Notes: generated from the letters alone by a model not told the origin. Positions 1 through 9,160 are shown, counted from the stretch's first letter. The stretch: 41,634 bases of DNA from Oscillospiraceae bacterium (GCA_022766785.1 JALEOL010000034.1:1-41634); one strand, 5' to 3'. Program-made: numbers and translations.

Positions 1-251
1 ACTGCAAATACCTCGACTTTGCCGGAGTGCTCCGGGACAAGCTGCGCAGCAACGGCACCGTTGACACCGAGCTGAACCTCGTCCAGAGCCTGTACATAGA
101 CCGTCACACCGACGACCAGGCGGACGGCAACAACGTTGACAGCGACACCCAGCAGGCGGAGCTTGCACGGGCGCAGATACAGTACGACGCACTGATAAAT
201 TCCATGAACGGCAATTTCTCCAGGGTGAGAACTGCCATGACTGTAAAGTAA
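1..251 (+). CDS. flgB: Flagellar basal-body rod protein FlgB (3' part)
   Basis: Only the C-terminal part is in the window. The open frame runs from base 3 to the TAA at 249-251 with no stop before it, so the start lies upstream. FlgB is a proximal rod subunit built on the MS ring. The visible end carries the family signature DGNNVD followed by AELARAQIQYDALI, the amphipathic C-terminal helix that packs with the N-terminal helix in rod, hook and filament proteins. It is followed after 13 bases by flgC, the usual order at the head of clostridial and Bacillus fla/che operons. The promoter of the cluster must lie left of the window. An internal ATG at 27 is not the start. Confidence 0.93.
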   Translation, partial: CKYLDFAGVLRDKLRSNGTVDTELNLVQSLYIDRHTDDQADGNNVDSDTQQAELARAQIQYDALINSMNGNFSRVRTAMTVK

Positions 252-264
252 CGGAGGGCGGCAT

Positions 265-723
265 ATGGCATTCCTGAGTTCGCTGAATATCCCGCTTTCC
301 GGCATGACCGCAGAGCGGTTCAGACTTGACATAATCGCACAGAACGTCGCAAACGCCGACAATGTTGCCACAACTCCCGAGGAGGCGTACAAGCGGCAGA
401 TGGTGGTGTTCGGCGAGGACAAGACTTTCAAGAGCATCCTGACTACAAAGCTGGGAACCGGCGAGACCCATTTTCACAAGTACATAAAGTACCGCGGTGT
501 TGAGGCAAAGCGGGTGGTGGACGATCCTACCCCGGCGGAGCCTGTATACGATCCCACGCACCCCCTGGCGGACGAGATGGGCTATGTTTACGAGTCCAAT
601 GTTGACGTCGCGACAGAAGAGCTTGACTCCGTTGAGGCGGAGAACATGTACTCCGCAAATCTCGCGGTGTTCGAGGTAGTAAAGACCATGGCGACAAAGG
701 CGCTCAACATCGGCAAGGGCTGA
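265..723 (+). CDS. flgC: Flagellar basal-body rod protein FlgC
   Basis: This 152-residue protein has the normal size for FlgC, a proximal rod subunit secreted through the flagellar type III apparatus. The N-terminus has the rod-family motif GMTAERFRLDIIAQNVANA, with the N-A-N-A segment typical of FlgC. The C-terminus SNVDVATEELDSVEAENMY followed by ALNIGKG is the conserved terminal helix. The start is ATG at 265, with GGAGGG seven bases upstream. It sits 13 bases after flgB and 66 bases before fliE, so the three are surely cotranscribed. The residues between about 60 and 110 are variable among species and show nothing unusual here. Confidence 0.95.
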   Translation: MAFLSSLNIPLSGMTAERFRLDIIAQNVANADNVATTPEEAYKRQMVVFGEDKTFKSILTTKLGTGETHFHKYIKYRGVEAKRVVDDPTPAEPVYDPTHPLADEMGYVYESNVDVATEELDSVEAENMYSANLAVFEVVKTMATKALNIGKG

Positions 724-789
724 TAATAAAACGGCATGACGCGCAATTTTTTCAGCAGGGAAGCTCCTATTGAAAGGAACATTATTTAA

Positions 790-1119
790 ATGATGGATTT
801 TGTGCCGATAGGCAATCTGACAGAAATGAAGCCCATGGAGCCTATGACCCCGATGGGCACCGATAAATCAAACGCTCAGTACGCAGTGAATGTCGAGAAT
901 GCTTCTTTTCTCGATATCTTCAAGGGCATGGTGGATAACGTTGTCGAGACCAACGAGCAGGTAGACCGCGACGCTATCGACCTCATGCTGGGCAACATCG
1001 ACGACCTTGCGCAGGTGCAGTCTAATATCACTAAGGCGGCGGTCGCTGTAGAGCTGCTGGTGACGGTCAAGAACGAGGCGCTGAGCGCTTACAACACCAT
1101 CATCAACATGCAGGTGTGA
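790..1119 (+). CDS. fliE: Flagellar hook-basal body complex protein FliE
   Basis: FliE joins the MS ring to the rod and is one of the first type III export substrates. The protein is 109 residues, typical for the family. The C-terminal half has the diagnostic pattern DIDDLAQVQSNITKAAVAVELLVTVKNEALSAYNTIINMQV-like helix, here at about residues 65-109, matching the D-x-x-x-x-K-A-x-x-A-x-x-x-x-x-x-V-R/K-N-x-x-x-x-A-Y pattern of FliE. The start is ATG at 790, with GAAAGGAA about ten bases upstream; a second ATG directly follows, so either could initiate. It lies between flgC and fliF as in most Firmicutes. Confidence 0.93.
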   Translation: MMDFVPIGNLTEMKPMEPMTPMGTDKSNAQYAVNVENASFLDIFKGMVDNVVETNEQVDRDAIDLMLGNIDDLAQVQSNITKAAVAVELLVTVKNEALSAYNTIINMQV

Positions 1120-1176
1120 TACTTGCGCTAATACGCTGCCCGGGGAGCAGCTGAAAATCGGAGGTCGTTCAGATAG

Positions 1177-2853
1177 ATGAATGAAAAAGTAAAGTCCGTT
1201 GTAACGACGGTCAAGACCAAATGGACTGACGCGTCCAAAATGGCGAAGATACTTATTGTCTCCATTCCGGTCGTCGTTATAGCGATAATCATAATCCTGT
1301 GCGTTATATTTAATTCAAACAAATCAACGGCTGTGCTGTTCTCGGGGCTTTCCGGCTCTGAGGCAGGGGAGATCGCTACCGCTATCCAGGCGCTGGACGG
1401 CGCTCCTGAGGTAACGGTGAACTCGAACGGCGATGTCATCGTTCCGGCTGAACGTGCAGATGAGATAAGAATGCAGATGTGGGCGCAGGGCTATCCCAAG
1501 TCCACCACCAACTATGATATATGGGACAACGGCGTGGATCTCTGGAGCACCGACATGGACAAGCGTGAGATCAAGCGTCAGCAGCTGGAGACGCGTCTGG
1601 GCGCCACTATCGCCTCTATGGACAAGATCCAGGCGGCTACTGTAAACCTTACTCTGCCGGAGTCCTCTAACTACGTTATTTCGACACAAAAGGGCGAGAG
1701 CCAGTGCGCGGTGTTCCTCCAGCTCAGGAACGATGCCGAGCCGCTGACCAATGCGGAAGTCCGGGCGATCTACCGTGGAGTCACCACCAGCGTTGAGGGA
1801 CTGACCATAGAGAATGTTTCCGTTATGGACAGCAAGATGAACTCCTACGAGTGGATAGACCCCGAGCTTGACGATGTAGACGAAAACGAGGATAAGTCCG
1901 GCGTTGACATCGCAAGAAAGCGCCTTGACTTTGAGCAGGAATTCGTGCAGGTGCTCAAGGACGGTCTGGGCGAGATGTTCACCAAGATGTACGGCGAGAA
2001 CGGGTTCGCGTTCAACGTGTCCGCACGTCTCAACTACGACTACAAGGACGTTGAGTCCACCCAGTATCAGCCGGCCGAGGGCACCAATGCCGGCGTTATC
2101 AACCACCAGGATCAGGTGAACGAGGGCGGCGTGCTGGACGAGGACGGCGGCGTTGTCGGAGTTACCCCGGACGCGGATCTCTCCCCGGATTACCCCACAA
2201 TAACCGGTCTGGAGGACGGGCAGTCGTTCTACTACAACAAAAACGAGATACAGTACAGCGTTTCCAATATCAAAGAGACGATCAAGAAAGACGGTTACTC
2301 GATAGACGCGCTTACCGTGGGTCTTGTGGTGAACCAGACCAACATGACCGAGGCAGAGCGCGAGGCTCTCCAGAGTATCGTTGCAAACGCCGCAGGCACT
2401 ACCACTGAGTACGTTTCGGTGTATAATCTTCCGTTCTCGCTGGATAACGGCGTTGGCGGCGGCGATGGCGACGGCAGCGTACAGATCATCACTCCCAGGG
2501 TGGATACGTTCAGAGATGTGCTGCTGTATGTCGTTGTCGGTCTTGGCGTGCTGCTTATATTGCTGCTGGTGTTCACGCTGTTCATGGGACATTCCAGAAA
2601 GAAGAAGATCAGACGCCGCCAGGAGGCAGCGTTCGCAGCAGCTACCCAGGGCGGCAGTGCAGTCCAGCCCGGCGGTGCTACTTCCCAGGAGCCGGAGGCG
2701 CCCGAGGAGGTCGATTTCAACATCGCAAGCCTTACCGAGGAGGCAGCGAAGGAGTCCCGCGAGACTATACTCAAGCGCGAGATAAGCGACTTCTCAAAGA
2801 CCAACCCGGAGATCGTGGCGCAGATCATCAAGAATATGATGAAAGACAACTGA
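1177..2853 (+). CDS. fliF: Flagellar MS-ring protein FliF
   Basis: FliF oligomerises in the membrane as the MS ring, the platform for the rod, the export gate and the C-ring. The 558-residue protein has transmembrane helices at about residues 24-45 (KILIVSIPVVVIAIIIILCV) and 446-468 (LLYVVVGLGVLLILLLVFTL), with the extracytoplasmic YscJ/FliF ring-building region between them. That region includes GLSGSEAGEI near the start and REIKRQQLE with AATVNLTLPE inside the ring motif. The cytoplasmic tail ends in an acidic-basic helix (EISDFSKTNPEIVAQIIKNM) that is the known FliG-binding segment. The start is ATG at 1177, preceded by GGAGG eleven bases upstream. It is followed after 22 bases by fliG. 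Confidence 0.97.
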   Translation: MNEKVKSVVTTVKTKWTDASKMAKILIVSIPVVVIAIIIILCVIFNSNKSTAVLFSGLSGSEAGEIATAIQALDGAPEVTVNSNGDVIVPAERADEIRMQMWAQGYPKSTTNYDIWDNGVDLWSTDMDKREIKRQQLETRLGATIASMDKIQAATVNLTLPESSNYVISTQKGESQCAVFLQLRNDAEPLTNAEVRAIYRGVTTSVEGLTIENVSVMDSKMNSYEWIDPELDDVDENEDKSGVDIARKRLDFEQEFVQVLKDGLGEMFTKMYGENGFAFNVSARLNYDYKDVESTQYQPAEGTNAGVINHQDQVNEGGVLDEDGGVVGVTPDADLSPDYPTITGLEDGQSFYYNKNEIQYSVSNIKETIKKDGYSIDALTVGLVVNQTNMTEAEREALQSIVANAAGTTTEYVSVYNLPFSLDNGVGGGDGDGSVQIITPRVDTFRDVLLYVVVGLGVLLILLLVFTLFMGHSRKKKIRRRQEAAFAAATQGGSAVQPGGATSQEPEAPEEVDFNIASLTEEAAKESRETILKREISDFSKTNPEIVAQIIKNMMKDN

Positions 2854-2875
2854 CGCGCAGTGAGGGGGAATTGAA

Positions 2876-3895
2876 TTGGCAGAGAAAAAACTTGAGGATC
2901 TTACTCCAAATCAAAAGATCGCGCTGGTGCTCGCTGCAATGGGAGCGGACAATGCTTCGGAAATATACAAGCACCTGTCCGACGATGAGATAGAGGCGCT
3001 CTCCACCGAGGTCGCAAAGCTGGAATACCAGCCGATAGACGTGGTCGAGGGAGTGCTCAACGAGTTCTACGAGCTTTGCCTTACTCAGAAGGTCGTCGCG
3101 GAGGGCGGCGTTGACTACGCCCGTGAGATACTGGAAAAGGCGTTCGGGCAGGAAGCCGCGAACAACCTGCTCCAGCGTATCACAAAGCAGCTGAAGACCA
3201 AGTCCTTTGACTTCGTGAGAAAGGCGGACTACAAAAACCTGCTGGCTATAGTTCAGAACGAGCATCCGCAGACTATTGCGCTGATCCTTTCTTACGCAAG
3301 GATAGATCAGGCGGCGGCGATACTGGCGGAGCTTCCAAAGGAGAAGCGCGTCGAGGTCGTCGAGAGGATAGCCCGAATGGACAGGGCTTCACCGGACGTG
3401 ATAAAATCGCTTGAAGCGACGCTGGAGAAGAAGTTCGCGAACCTTGTCAACATCGACAGCATGGAGGTCGGCGGCATAAGCTACGTTGCGGAGGTAATGA
3501 ACAACGTAGACCGCGCAACCGAGAAATACATATTCGACGAGCTGTCCGCAAGAGATCAGAAGCTGGCGGATCAGATCAAGCAGAAGATGTTCGTGTTCGA
3601 GGATATCGTGTCGCTGGATCCCATGGCGATACAGGAGTTCACCAAGCAGGTGGATCCGAAGGATCTTGCCGTTGCTATCAAAGGCTCCACGCAGGAGGTC
3701 GCAGAGTGCATTTTCTCCAACATCTCCTCCCGTGCGAGAGAGAGCCTGCAGGCGGATATCGAGTATCTGCACAATGTTCGTATGCGTGACGTTGAGGCGG
3801 CTCAGCAGAATATCGTCGCGACGATACGCAGACTGGAGCAGGACGGCATTATCACGATATCCCACGGCGGAGGCGGCGACGAGGTCATTGCCTGA
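2876..3895 (+). CDS. fliG: Flagellar motor switch protein FliG
   Basis: FliG is the rotor subunit that receives torque from the MotA/MotB stator and switches direction with FliM and FliY. The 339-residue length is normal. The N-terminal FliF-binding domain begins LTPNQKIALVLAAMG. The middle domain carries the EHPQTIALILSYA motif of the FliM-binding patch near residue 125. The C-terminal torque domain includes FVFEDIVSLDPMAIQEF and the charged helix with SSRARESLQADIE that faces the stator. The start is TTG at 2876, chosen because GAGGGGGAA lies directly upstream and the alignment begins there. It sits between fliF and fliH. Confidence 0.97.
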   Translation: MAEKKLEDLTPNQKIALVLAAMGADNASEIYKHLSDDEIEALSTEVAKLEYQPIDVVEGVLNEFYELCLTQKVVAEGGVDYAREILEKAFGQEAANNLLQRITKQLKTKSFDFVRKADYKNLLAIVQNEHPQTIALILSYARIDQAAAILAELPKEKRVEVVERIARMDRASPDVIKSLEATLEKKFANLVNIDSMEVGGISYVAEVMNNVDRATEKYIFDELSARDQKLADQIKQKMFVFEDIVSLDPMAIQEFTKQVDPKDLAVAIKGSTQEVAECIFSNISSRARESLQADIEYLHNVRMRDVEAAQQNIVATIRRLEQDGIITISHGGGGDEVIA

Positions 3896-3936
3896 CGTAT
3901 GCTGCCTGAGAATTTCTGTATGACGGAGGGAAAGCA

Positions 3937-4875
3937 TTGTCAGTATTAAAGAGAAACTCCGTTTATTTCGGCGGCGGCGTTGATATCTCCAACTCCATCG
4001 AGCCGCCTAAGCGCCCGGCGCAGGCTGCCGCAGAAATTCCGAAAGAGCCGGCGCATGAGCCAGCCCCCGATCCGGAGCAGGAGCTTCTGGAGATAAAAAG
4101 GCGGCTGGAGCAGCGAGTAAGGGAGCTTGACGAGCGCGAGGCGGAGCTGGAGAAGACGCGGCAGTCCCTTGAGGAGATGAAGTCGCATTATGTGGAGCAG
4201 GGCAGGGAGGTTATCCTGGAAGCCAAGCGCCGCGCAGAGTCTATCATCTCCACGGCTAACGACAATGCCGCGCAGATAATCTCCGACGCCGAGGCGAACC
4301 GCGACAGCGTGTTTATCCGCGCCAAGTCCGAGGGATTTGAGCAGGGGCAGAGGGACGGTAAGGAAGCCTGCCTTGCAGCCGGGAGGGATATTCTGGAGGA
4401 AGCGAAGGCTTTCGCCGATAAGATCAATTCCGGGAAAGAGCAGCTGTTCGCTGATTATGAAAAGGATATCTACGACACCGTGATAGCTATCGCGAAAAAA
4501 GTCACGCTGGACAGCATTACATCAAAGGACAGCGCCGCTGTGAAGCGCCTTATCAAAAAGGCGGCAAAGGAATTCCGCAACAGCGAGCGAATCAAGATAA
4601 CCCTCTGCGAAAACGGAGCCAACGAGGAGCTTACGGCGGATTATGAGTATCTGAAGGAGCTTTGCGGCGGAATACAGTACGTTGACGTGGAGCTGCTGCC
4701 GGACGCTGAGCCGGGTACGGTGATCGTAGATAACGGCAGCGAGATAGTGGACGCAGGCATTCAGACCCAGCTGCGAATGATACAGGAGCTGGGGAGCGGA
4801 AAGTTCAAGTCGCCTGCAAAAAAGAAAAAGACCCCTCCCCCGGAGGAAGCTCCGGAGGACGAGGAGCAGTCCTGA
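3937..4875 (+). CDS. fliH: Flagellar export ATPase regulator FliH
   Basis: FliH binds the ATPase FliI, restrains it and docks it to the C-ring for type III export. The 312-residue protein begins with a proline/alanine-rich stretch (about residues 20-50). A long charged coiled coil follows (about 50-125, LEQRVRELDEREAELEKT and AKRRAESIISTANDNAAQII). Then comes the FliH/YscL C-terminal domain with YDTVIAIAKKVTLD, EFRNSERIKITL and the acidic PGTVIVDNGSEIVDAGIQTQ segment. The start is TTG at 3937, with ACGGAGGG at 3923-3930. The tail is lysine- and proline-rich, then acidic. The position between fliG and fliI supports the call. Confidence 0.93.
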   Translation: MSVLKRNSVYFGGGVDISNSIEPPKRPAQAAAEIPKEPAHEPAPDPEQELLEIKRRLEQRVRELDEREAELEKTRQSLEEMKSHYVEQGREVILEAKRRAESIISTANDNAAQIISDAEANRDSVFIRAKSEGFEQGQRDGKEACLAAGRDILEEAKAFADKINSGKEQLFADYEKDIYDTVIAIAKKVTLDSITSKDSAAVKRLIKKAAKEFRNSERIKITLCENGANEELTADYEYLKELCGGIQYVDVELLPDAEPGTVIVDNGSEIVDAGIQTQLRMIQELGSGKFKSPAKKKKTPPPEEAPEDEEQS

Positions 4876-4890
4876 CGGCGGAGGAAGCTC

Positions 4891-6210
4891 ATGGCACTTG
4901 ATCTCAGCGGATTTTGCGATGATATAAAAGAATATGACACCTTCCGCTACATGGGAAAGATAGAGAAGATCGTCGGCATGACCATTGAAGCCAGCGGCCC
5001 TGCCTGCAACATCGGCGATGTCTGCCGCATCTATTCAAAGGACATGCGCAGCTTTATCCGCGCGGAGGTCGTGGGGTTCAACAAGAGCAATATCCTGCTG
5101 ATGCCCTACACCGAGATCGAGGGCATAGGCCCGGGAAGCATTGTGGACTCCACCGGCGACAAGCTGACGGTGAAAGCAGGCGCAGGGCTTATCGGGCGTA
5201 TCGTTGACGCCACCGGAATGCCGCTTGACGGCGGAGAGGATCCCGGCTGCACCGACAGCATTTCGATCACCGGAGCGCCCTCAAACCCGTTCAACCGGCC
5301 GCCGATAAAGTCGCAGATAGAGCTTGGCGTTAAGGCGATAGACGGGCTGCTCACCATGGGCAAGGGTCAGAGAATGGGTATTTTCGCAGGCTCCGGCGTG
5401 GGAAAATCCACACTTATGGGCATGATCGCCCGTAAGGTCAAGGCGGATATCAACGTCATTGCGCTAGTGGGCGAGCGTGGCAGAGAGGTTCGTGAGTTCA
5501 TAGAGAGGGATCTTGGCGAGGAGGGCATGGCGCGTTCGGTGCTGGTGGTGGCTACTTCTGACCAGCCGGCGATGATGCGAAGCAAATGTCCCCTGACCGC
5601 CACCGCGATCGCGGAGTACTTCATGCGGCAGGGCAAGGACGTGCTGCTGATGATGGACAGCCTGACCCGTTACGCCATGGCGCTGCGCGAGGTGGGGCTT
5701 TCTACCGGAGAACCGCCGATAGCGAGGGGCTACACCCCGTCCATATACAGCAATATGCCGAAGCTGCTGGAGCGTGCCGGGAATTTCCCCGAAGGCTCTA
5801 TCACAGGAATTTACACCGTGCTCGTTGAGGGCGACGACACCAACGAGCCGATAGCCGATACGGTGCGTGGTATCATTGACGGTCACATCATTCTTTCGAG
5901 AAAGATAGCCGCGCAGAACCACTACCCGGCGATAGACATTCTGCCGAGCGTCAGCCGACTTATGTCGGAGATAGACACCCCGGAGCACAAGCAGGCGGCA
6001 GGAAAGCTGAGGAACCTGCTGTCGCTTTACAACAACAACGCAGACCTTATTTCAATAGGAGCCTACAAGCACGGCACAAATCCGGCGCTTGACGAGGCGA
6101 TACGCAAGATCGACAGGATAAACGAGTTCCTCATGCAGAAGGTCGAGGAAAGCTACACCCTGGAGGAAACGGTGCAGCTGCTTATCGCCGCAGTGGGCGA
6201 CGAGGAGTGA
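4891..6210 (+). CDS. fliI: Flagellum-specific ATPase FliI
   Basis: FliI is the hexameric ATPase that supports flagellar type III export; it is related to F1-ATPase beta subunits. The protein is 439 residues. The Walker A motif GSGVGKST is centred on K172, and the Walker B strand VLLMMDSLTRYA ends in D256. The family signatures REVGLSTGEPPIARGYTPS and TGIYTVLVEGDD are both present. The N-terminal barrel begins near residue 20 (GKIEKIVGMTIEASGP). The start is ATG at 4891, with GGCGGAGGAAG just upstream. It is flanked by its partners fliH and fliJ, with 15- and 19-base gaps. Confidence 0.97.
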   Translation: MALDLSGFCDDIKEYDTFRYMGKIEKIVGMTIEASGPACNIGDVCRIYSKDMRSFIRAEVVGFNKSNILLMPYTEIEGIGPGSIVDSTGDKLTVKAGAGLIGRIVDATGMPLDGGEDPGCTDSISITGAPSNPFNRPPIKSQIELGVKAIDGLLTMGKGQRMGIFAGSGVGKSTLMGMIARKVKADINVIALVGERGREVREFIERDLGEEGMARSVLVVATSDQPAMMRSKCPLTATAIAEYFMRQGKDVLLMMDSLTRYAMALREVGLSTGEPPIARGYTPSIYSNMPKLLERAGNFPEGSITGIYTVLVEGDDTNEPIADTVRGIIDGHIILSRKIAAQNHYPAIDILPSVSRLMSEIDTPEHKQAAGKLRNLLSLYNNNADLISIGAYKHGTNPALDEAIRKIDRINEFLMQKVEESYTLEETVQLLIAAVGDEE

Positions 6211-6229
6211 GCCAGCGAGGTGACATCTC

Positions 6230-6688
6230 TTGAAGAAATTCCAGTTCACATTACAGAAGCTGATGGACTTCCGGCAGCAGGAGCTTGACAGGCAGAAGAA
6301 CACCCTGAGCGCTCTCCAGGCCGATCTCCAGCGTATCTACCGGGAGAAAGAGGAGCTTATCCGCCGGGTGGAAGAATGCAGCGAGGAGCTTGACCTTGTG
6401 TGCCGTCAGGGCGCGCAGGCGTTTGAGATATCCGTGCGCAAGAGGTACATCGTGACGCTTCAGCAGGAGATACACGAGCATGACGCAAGCGCCGCGGTAA
6501 AGCAGCAGGAAATAAATAAGCAGCTGGGCTTGGTGGTGGAAGCCACAAAGGACGTCCGTACCCTGGAAAAGCTGGAGGAGAAGCAGCTGGAGGAATACAA
6601 GGCTGCCGCCGCAAAGGAAAACGAGCAGTTCATTGAGGAGTTCGTTTCCGGGCAGTCGATAAGAAAGACACAGAGCCAGGGAGCATGA
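6230..6688 (+). CDS. fliJ: Flagellar export chaperone-like protein FliJ
   Basis: FliJ is the coiled-coil stalk that inserts into the FliI hexamer and touches the export gate protein FlhA. The 152-residue protein is almost wholly predicted helical coiled coil with a heptad-like charged pattern (LMDFRQQELDRQKNTLSALQ at the start and TLEKLEEKQLEEYKAAAAKE near the end). It begins KKFQFTLQKLMDFR, the usual FliJ N-terminus. The start is TTG at 6230, placed by that N-terminus and the GCGAGGTG upstream. FliJ sequences diverge strongly, so position directly after fliI is an important part of the evidence. Confidence 0.9.
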   Translation: MKKFQFTLQKLMDFRQQELDRQKNTLSALQADLQRIYREKEELIRRVEECSEELDLVCRQGAQAFEISVRKRYIVTLQQEIHEHDASAAVKQQEINKQLGLVVEATKDVRTLEKLEEKQLEEYKAAAAKENEQFIEEFVSGQSIRKTQSQGA

Positions 6689-6745
6689 CAGCGCATATCC
6701 GGGCAGAAGCCCTGATATAGATATTAATTATAAGGAGGTGAGAAA

Positions 6746-8245
6746 ATGGCAGTAGCATTCAGCACGGGAAGTTCGGGCTATATGCGCAGCGACTTCATGA
6801 TATCCGACGCGGCGATACCGCAGAGGGTGGAGGAAGCGGTGCAGGCAGAGCAGAACGGCAGCTTCTCGCAGGTGCTGAGCGGAACCGGCGGCAGAACTGA
6901 TGTCCCGAAGGATACCGTTAGCATGGTGGAGAAATTCACCGGCGACGACGGCGGAGTGGATATGCAGGAGCTTGCACAGGCAGTCGCGGACGGCGAGGTA
7001 AGGCTGGAGGATATCCCGGAGGAGCTGCTCACGCAGGAGCTTTTCACGGAGCTTACAAAGCTGGTGAAAGTCCCGGACGATGACAACAAAGACGCTCCCA
7101 CAATGGAAGCGGCGCAGGAGGCTATGCAGGAGCTTGCGGCGTTATTCACGCAGCAGCAGACGGTACAGCCGGAGGTCGTGAGCGACAAGACCGAGGAGCT
7201 TTCAGAGCTTGCAGAGGTCGGAGCAGTACAGCCCCGGACGGAAGAAGTTCCAGAGTTTGAGGCAGCGGCACAGCCGGAGAAGCAGGCTGAAACAGTTCAG
7301 GATATCCCCACGGAGAACAAGCCCGTGGAAGTACCGCAGGATACGCAGCAGAAAGCTGACGTACCGGCGGAGGTGACTGAGCAGACAGCCGCAGCGGTGA
7401 AAACAGCTCAGCCGGAGCAGCCGCAGCAGCCGCAGCAGCCGCAGCAGTCGGTGCAGGAGCAGACCGAAAAATCAGCGGAGCAGCCCCGGGTGACAGCACC
7501 CCAGGCACCGCAGCAGGAAAACTCCACACAGCAAAGCGGAGCGGAGCTTTCAGACCAGCAGGGAGGTCAGCAGTTCACCGGGCAGGAACAAAGCGACATA
7601 AAGAGCTTCACCGTGAGAAAGTCCCAGGAGCAGCCGGCAGACGCCGCAGAGGAGGCGCCGGTATTTACCGAGCACAGCCAGCGCAGCAGAGTGGTGTCCA
7701 AGTCCGACGAGCTTGAGATGATAAGGACAAGTCAGGATACTTCGAAGCCGGAGGACAGCGCAGTGCAGGTGCAGCCCCAGGAGCTTATGTCAGAGCGTCC
7801 GGTGGTATTCACACGGGCGGACGGCGTAGAGATCGAGGTGAAACCGGCTGAGGTCGCAAGTCAGGTGGCTGACAGGCTGATCGAACGTTCCTCTGATCTC
7901 AGAGAGGGCGAGACGGAATACACCGTAATGCTGGAACCCCAGGATCTTGGCAGGATAACCGTCAGAATGACCAAAACGGCGGACGGCGCAGTTTCAGTGT
8001 CCATCGCGGCGGAAAATTCCAGAACGCTCCGCATAATCGAGGAGAACGGCGCGCATATCCAGGACAGCCTGAAGCAGAACGGCGTGCAGCTGGAGAGCTG
8101 GCAGACAGTCAGCGAGAGCCGGCAGGAAATGCACGCGGAGGATTACCAGAACAGCAGCAAAAATCCCTACCGTGAGAGCGAGGGTCAGAATAAGGAGGAC
8201 GACTCCGACGACAAGAGCTTCGCGGAACTTATCGCTTCGATGTAA
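6746..8245 (+). CDS. fliK: Flagellar hook-length control protein FliK
   Basis: FliK is a secreted ruler that measures hook length and switches export specificity through FlhB. At 499 residues it has the expected layout. The long, low-complexity, disordered N-terminal part is rich in Glu, Gln, Pro and Ala (about residues 90-350, including a PQQ tandem repeat). The compact C-terminal Flg_hook domain spans about residues 385-460, with VMLEPQDLGRITVRM, VSIAAENSRTLRII and LKQNGVQLESWQT. The start is ATG at 6746, with a very strong AAGGAGGTGAG site. Little of the N-terminal region can be aligned to other species. The domain and position between fliJ and flgD decide the call. Confidence 0.92.
   Translation: MAVAFSTGSSGYMRSDFMISDAAIPQRVEEAVQAEQNGSFSQVLSGTGGRTDVPKDTVSMVEKFTGDDGGVDMQELAQAVADGEVRLEDIPEELLTQELFTELTKLVKVPDDDNKDAPTMEAAQEAMQELAALFTQQQTVQPEVVSDKTEELSELAEVGAVQPRTEEVPEFEAAAQPEKQAETVQDIPTENKPVEVPQDTQQKADVPAEVTEQTAAAVKTAQPEQPQQPQQPQQSVQEQTEKSAEQPRVTAPQAPQQENSTQQSGAELSDQQGGQQFTGQEQSDIKSFTVRKSQEQPADAAEEAPVFTEHSQRSRVVSKSDELEMIRTSQDTSKPEDSAVQVQPQELMSERPVVFTRADGVEIEVKPAEVASQVADRLIERSSDLREGETEYTVMLEPQDLGRITVRMTKTADGAVSVSIAAENSRTLRIIEENGAHIQDSLKQNGVQLESWQTVSESRQEMHAEDYQNSSKNPYRESEGQNKEDDSDDKSFAELIASM
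7412..7447 (+). repeat. 9-bp tandem repeat inside fliK
   Basis: Four in-frame 9-base units, one CCGGAGCAG followed by three CCGCAGCAG, encode a Pro-Gln/Glu-Gln run in the disordered ruler region of FliK. Perfect tandem codon repeats such as this can gain or lose units by slippage without a frameshift. Confidence 0.85.
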
Positions 8246-8263
8246 GCGAGGAAAGGAGAGTAT

Positions 8264-9160
8264 ATGGCAGATACTTCAAAGATACTGTCATCGTCGGAAC
8301 AGATCCAGGCTAACTACGAGAAGTACAAGAGCAGGTTCAAGGATTCCACCGAGGAAATGGTGTCGTCTGAAACGTTCCTGAGCCTTCTGGTGGCGGAAAT
8401 GACCAACCAGGATCCTATGGAGCCTACCTCGAACACCGAGTTCGTGACGCAGATGGCGCAGTTCACTTCGCTGCAATACTCCAAGGACGCGGCTACCTAC
8501 GCACAGTCGAATTACGCTTCCAGCCTTGTGGGAAAGACGGTCACGGCACAGAAAATGGACGGCAGCGAGGTCGTCACCAAAACCGGCGTGGTCGACTCCG
8601 TAATGAAGTCTGGGGACAGTTATACGATCAAGATCGACGGCGTGAGCTTCGATATCTCAAAGGTCATTTCCATTGCCGACTCCAGTACAGACAGCACTGG
8701 CACAGGCTCCGGCAGCAGTTCGCTGGGTGAGCTTATCGCAAAGGCTTCGATGATGATAGGCATGAGCGCCACGGTAAATCCCTCGGTGGAGGGCGGTTCG
8801 CTTCTCGACTCGGGCATTATTTCATCTATCCAGGTCAAGGACGGTCAGGTGAGAGTGATCATCAACGACAAGGGCTATCTTCTCGAGGATATCGTAGAGG
8901 TCGCTTATCCCACTATCGAGACCGACGACAGCACGGAAAACACCGAACAGACCGATGACGACAGCACCGCAGACGATCCCACTCAGGCAGTGCAGTCCGA
9001 CGGAACTCAGCTCATTGACGCTGATGACAGCGAGGAGCTTACTGTTGAGGAGCAGAGCTACGCGGCGTTCGATATTGAGGACGTTGAGGAAGTCACCGGC
9101 GAGATCGTTCCGGACAGTACAATAAGCGAGGACATTGAGGATCTTGAGGATCTTGTATAA
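8264..9160 (+). CDS. flgD: Flagellar hook-capping protein FlgD with acidic C-terminal tail
   Basis: FlgD forms the scaffold cap on which hook subunits assemble and is later discarded. Residues 1-75 hold the strongly conserved export/assembly region (FLSLLVAEMTNQDPMEPTSN, FVTQMAQFTSLQ). The next part (GKTVTAQKMDGSEVVTKTGV, VDSVMKSGDSYTIKIDGV) is the usual beta-rich region. A second block near residue 170-220 (SIQVKDGQVRVIINDKGYLL) seems to repeat this fold. The last 80 residues or so are very acidic and threonine/serine-rich, with no match I know in FlgD. The start is ATG at 8264, with GGAAAGGAG upstream. At 298 residues it is longer than the usual Gram-positive FlgD. Confidence 0.92.
   Translation: MADTSKILSSSEQIQANYEKYKSRFKDSTEEMVSSETFLSLLVAEMTNQDPMEPTSNTEFVTQMAQFTSLQYSKDAATYAQSNYASSLVGKTVTAQKMDGSEVVTKTGVVDSVMKSGDSYTIKIDGVSFDISKVISIADSSTDSTGTGSGSSSLGELIAKASMMIGMSATVNPSVEGGSLLDSGIISSIQVKDGQVRVIINDKGYLLEDIVEVAYPTIETDDSTENTEQTDDDSTADDPTQAVQSDGTQLIDADDSEELTVEEQSYAAFDIEDVEEVTGEIVPDSTISEDIEDLEDLV

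Noticed and set aside
1324-2592. Long minus-strand open frame (422 codons) opposite fliF
   Set aside because: It lies wholly antisense to a clear fliF and has low-complexity His/Val/Arg-rich sequence caused by the codon bias of the sense strand; there is no ribosome site or family match.
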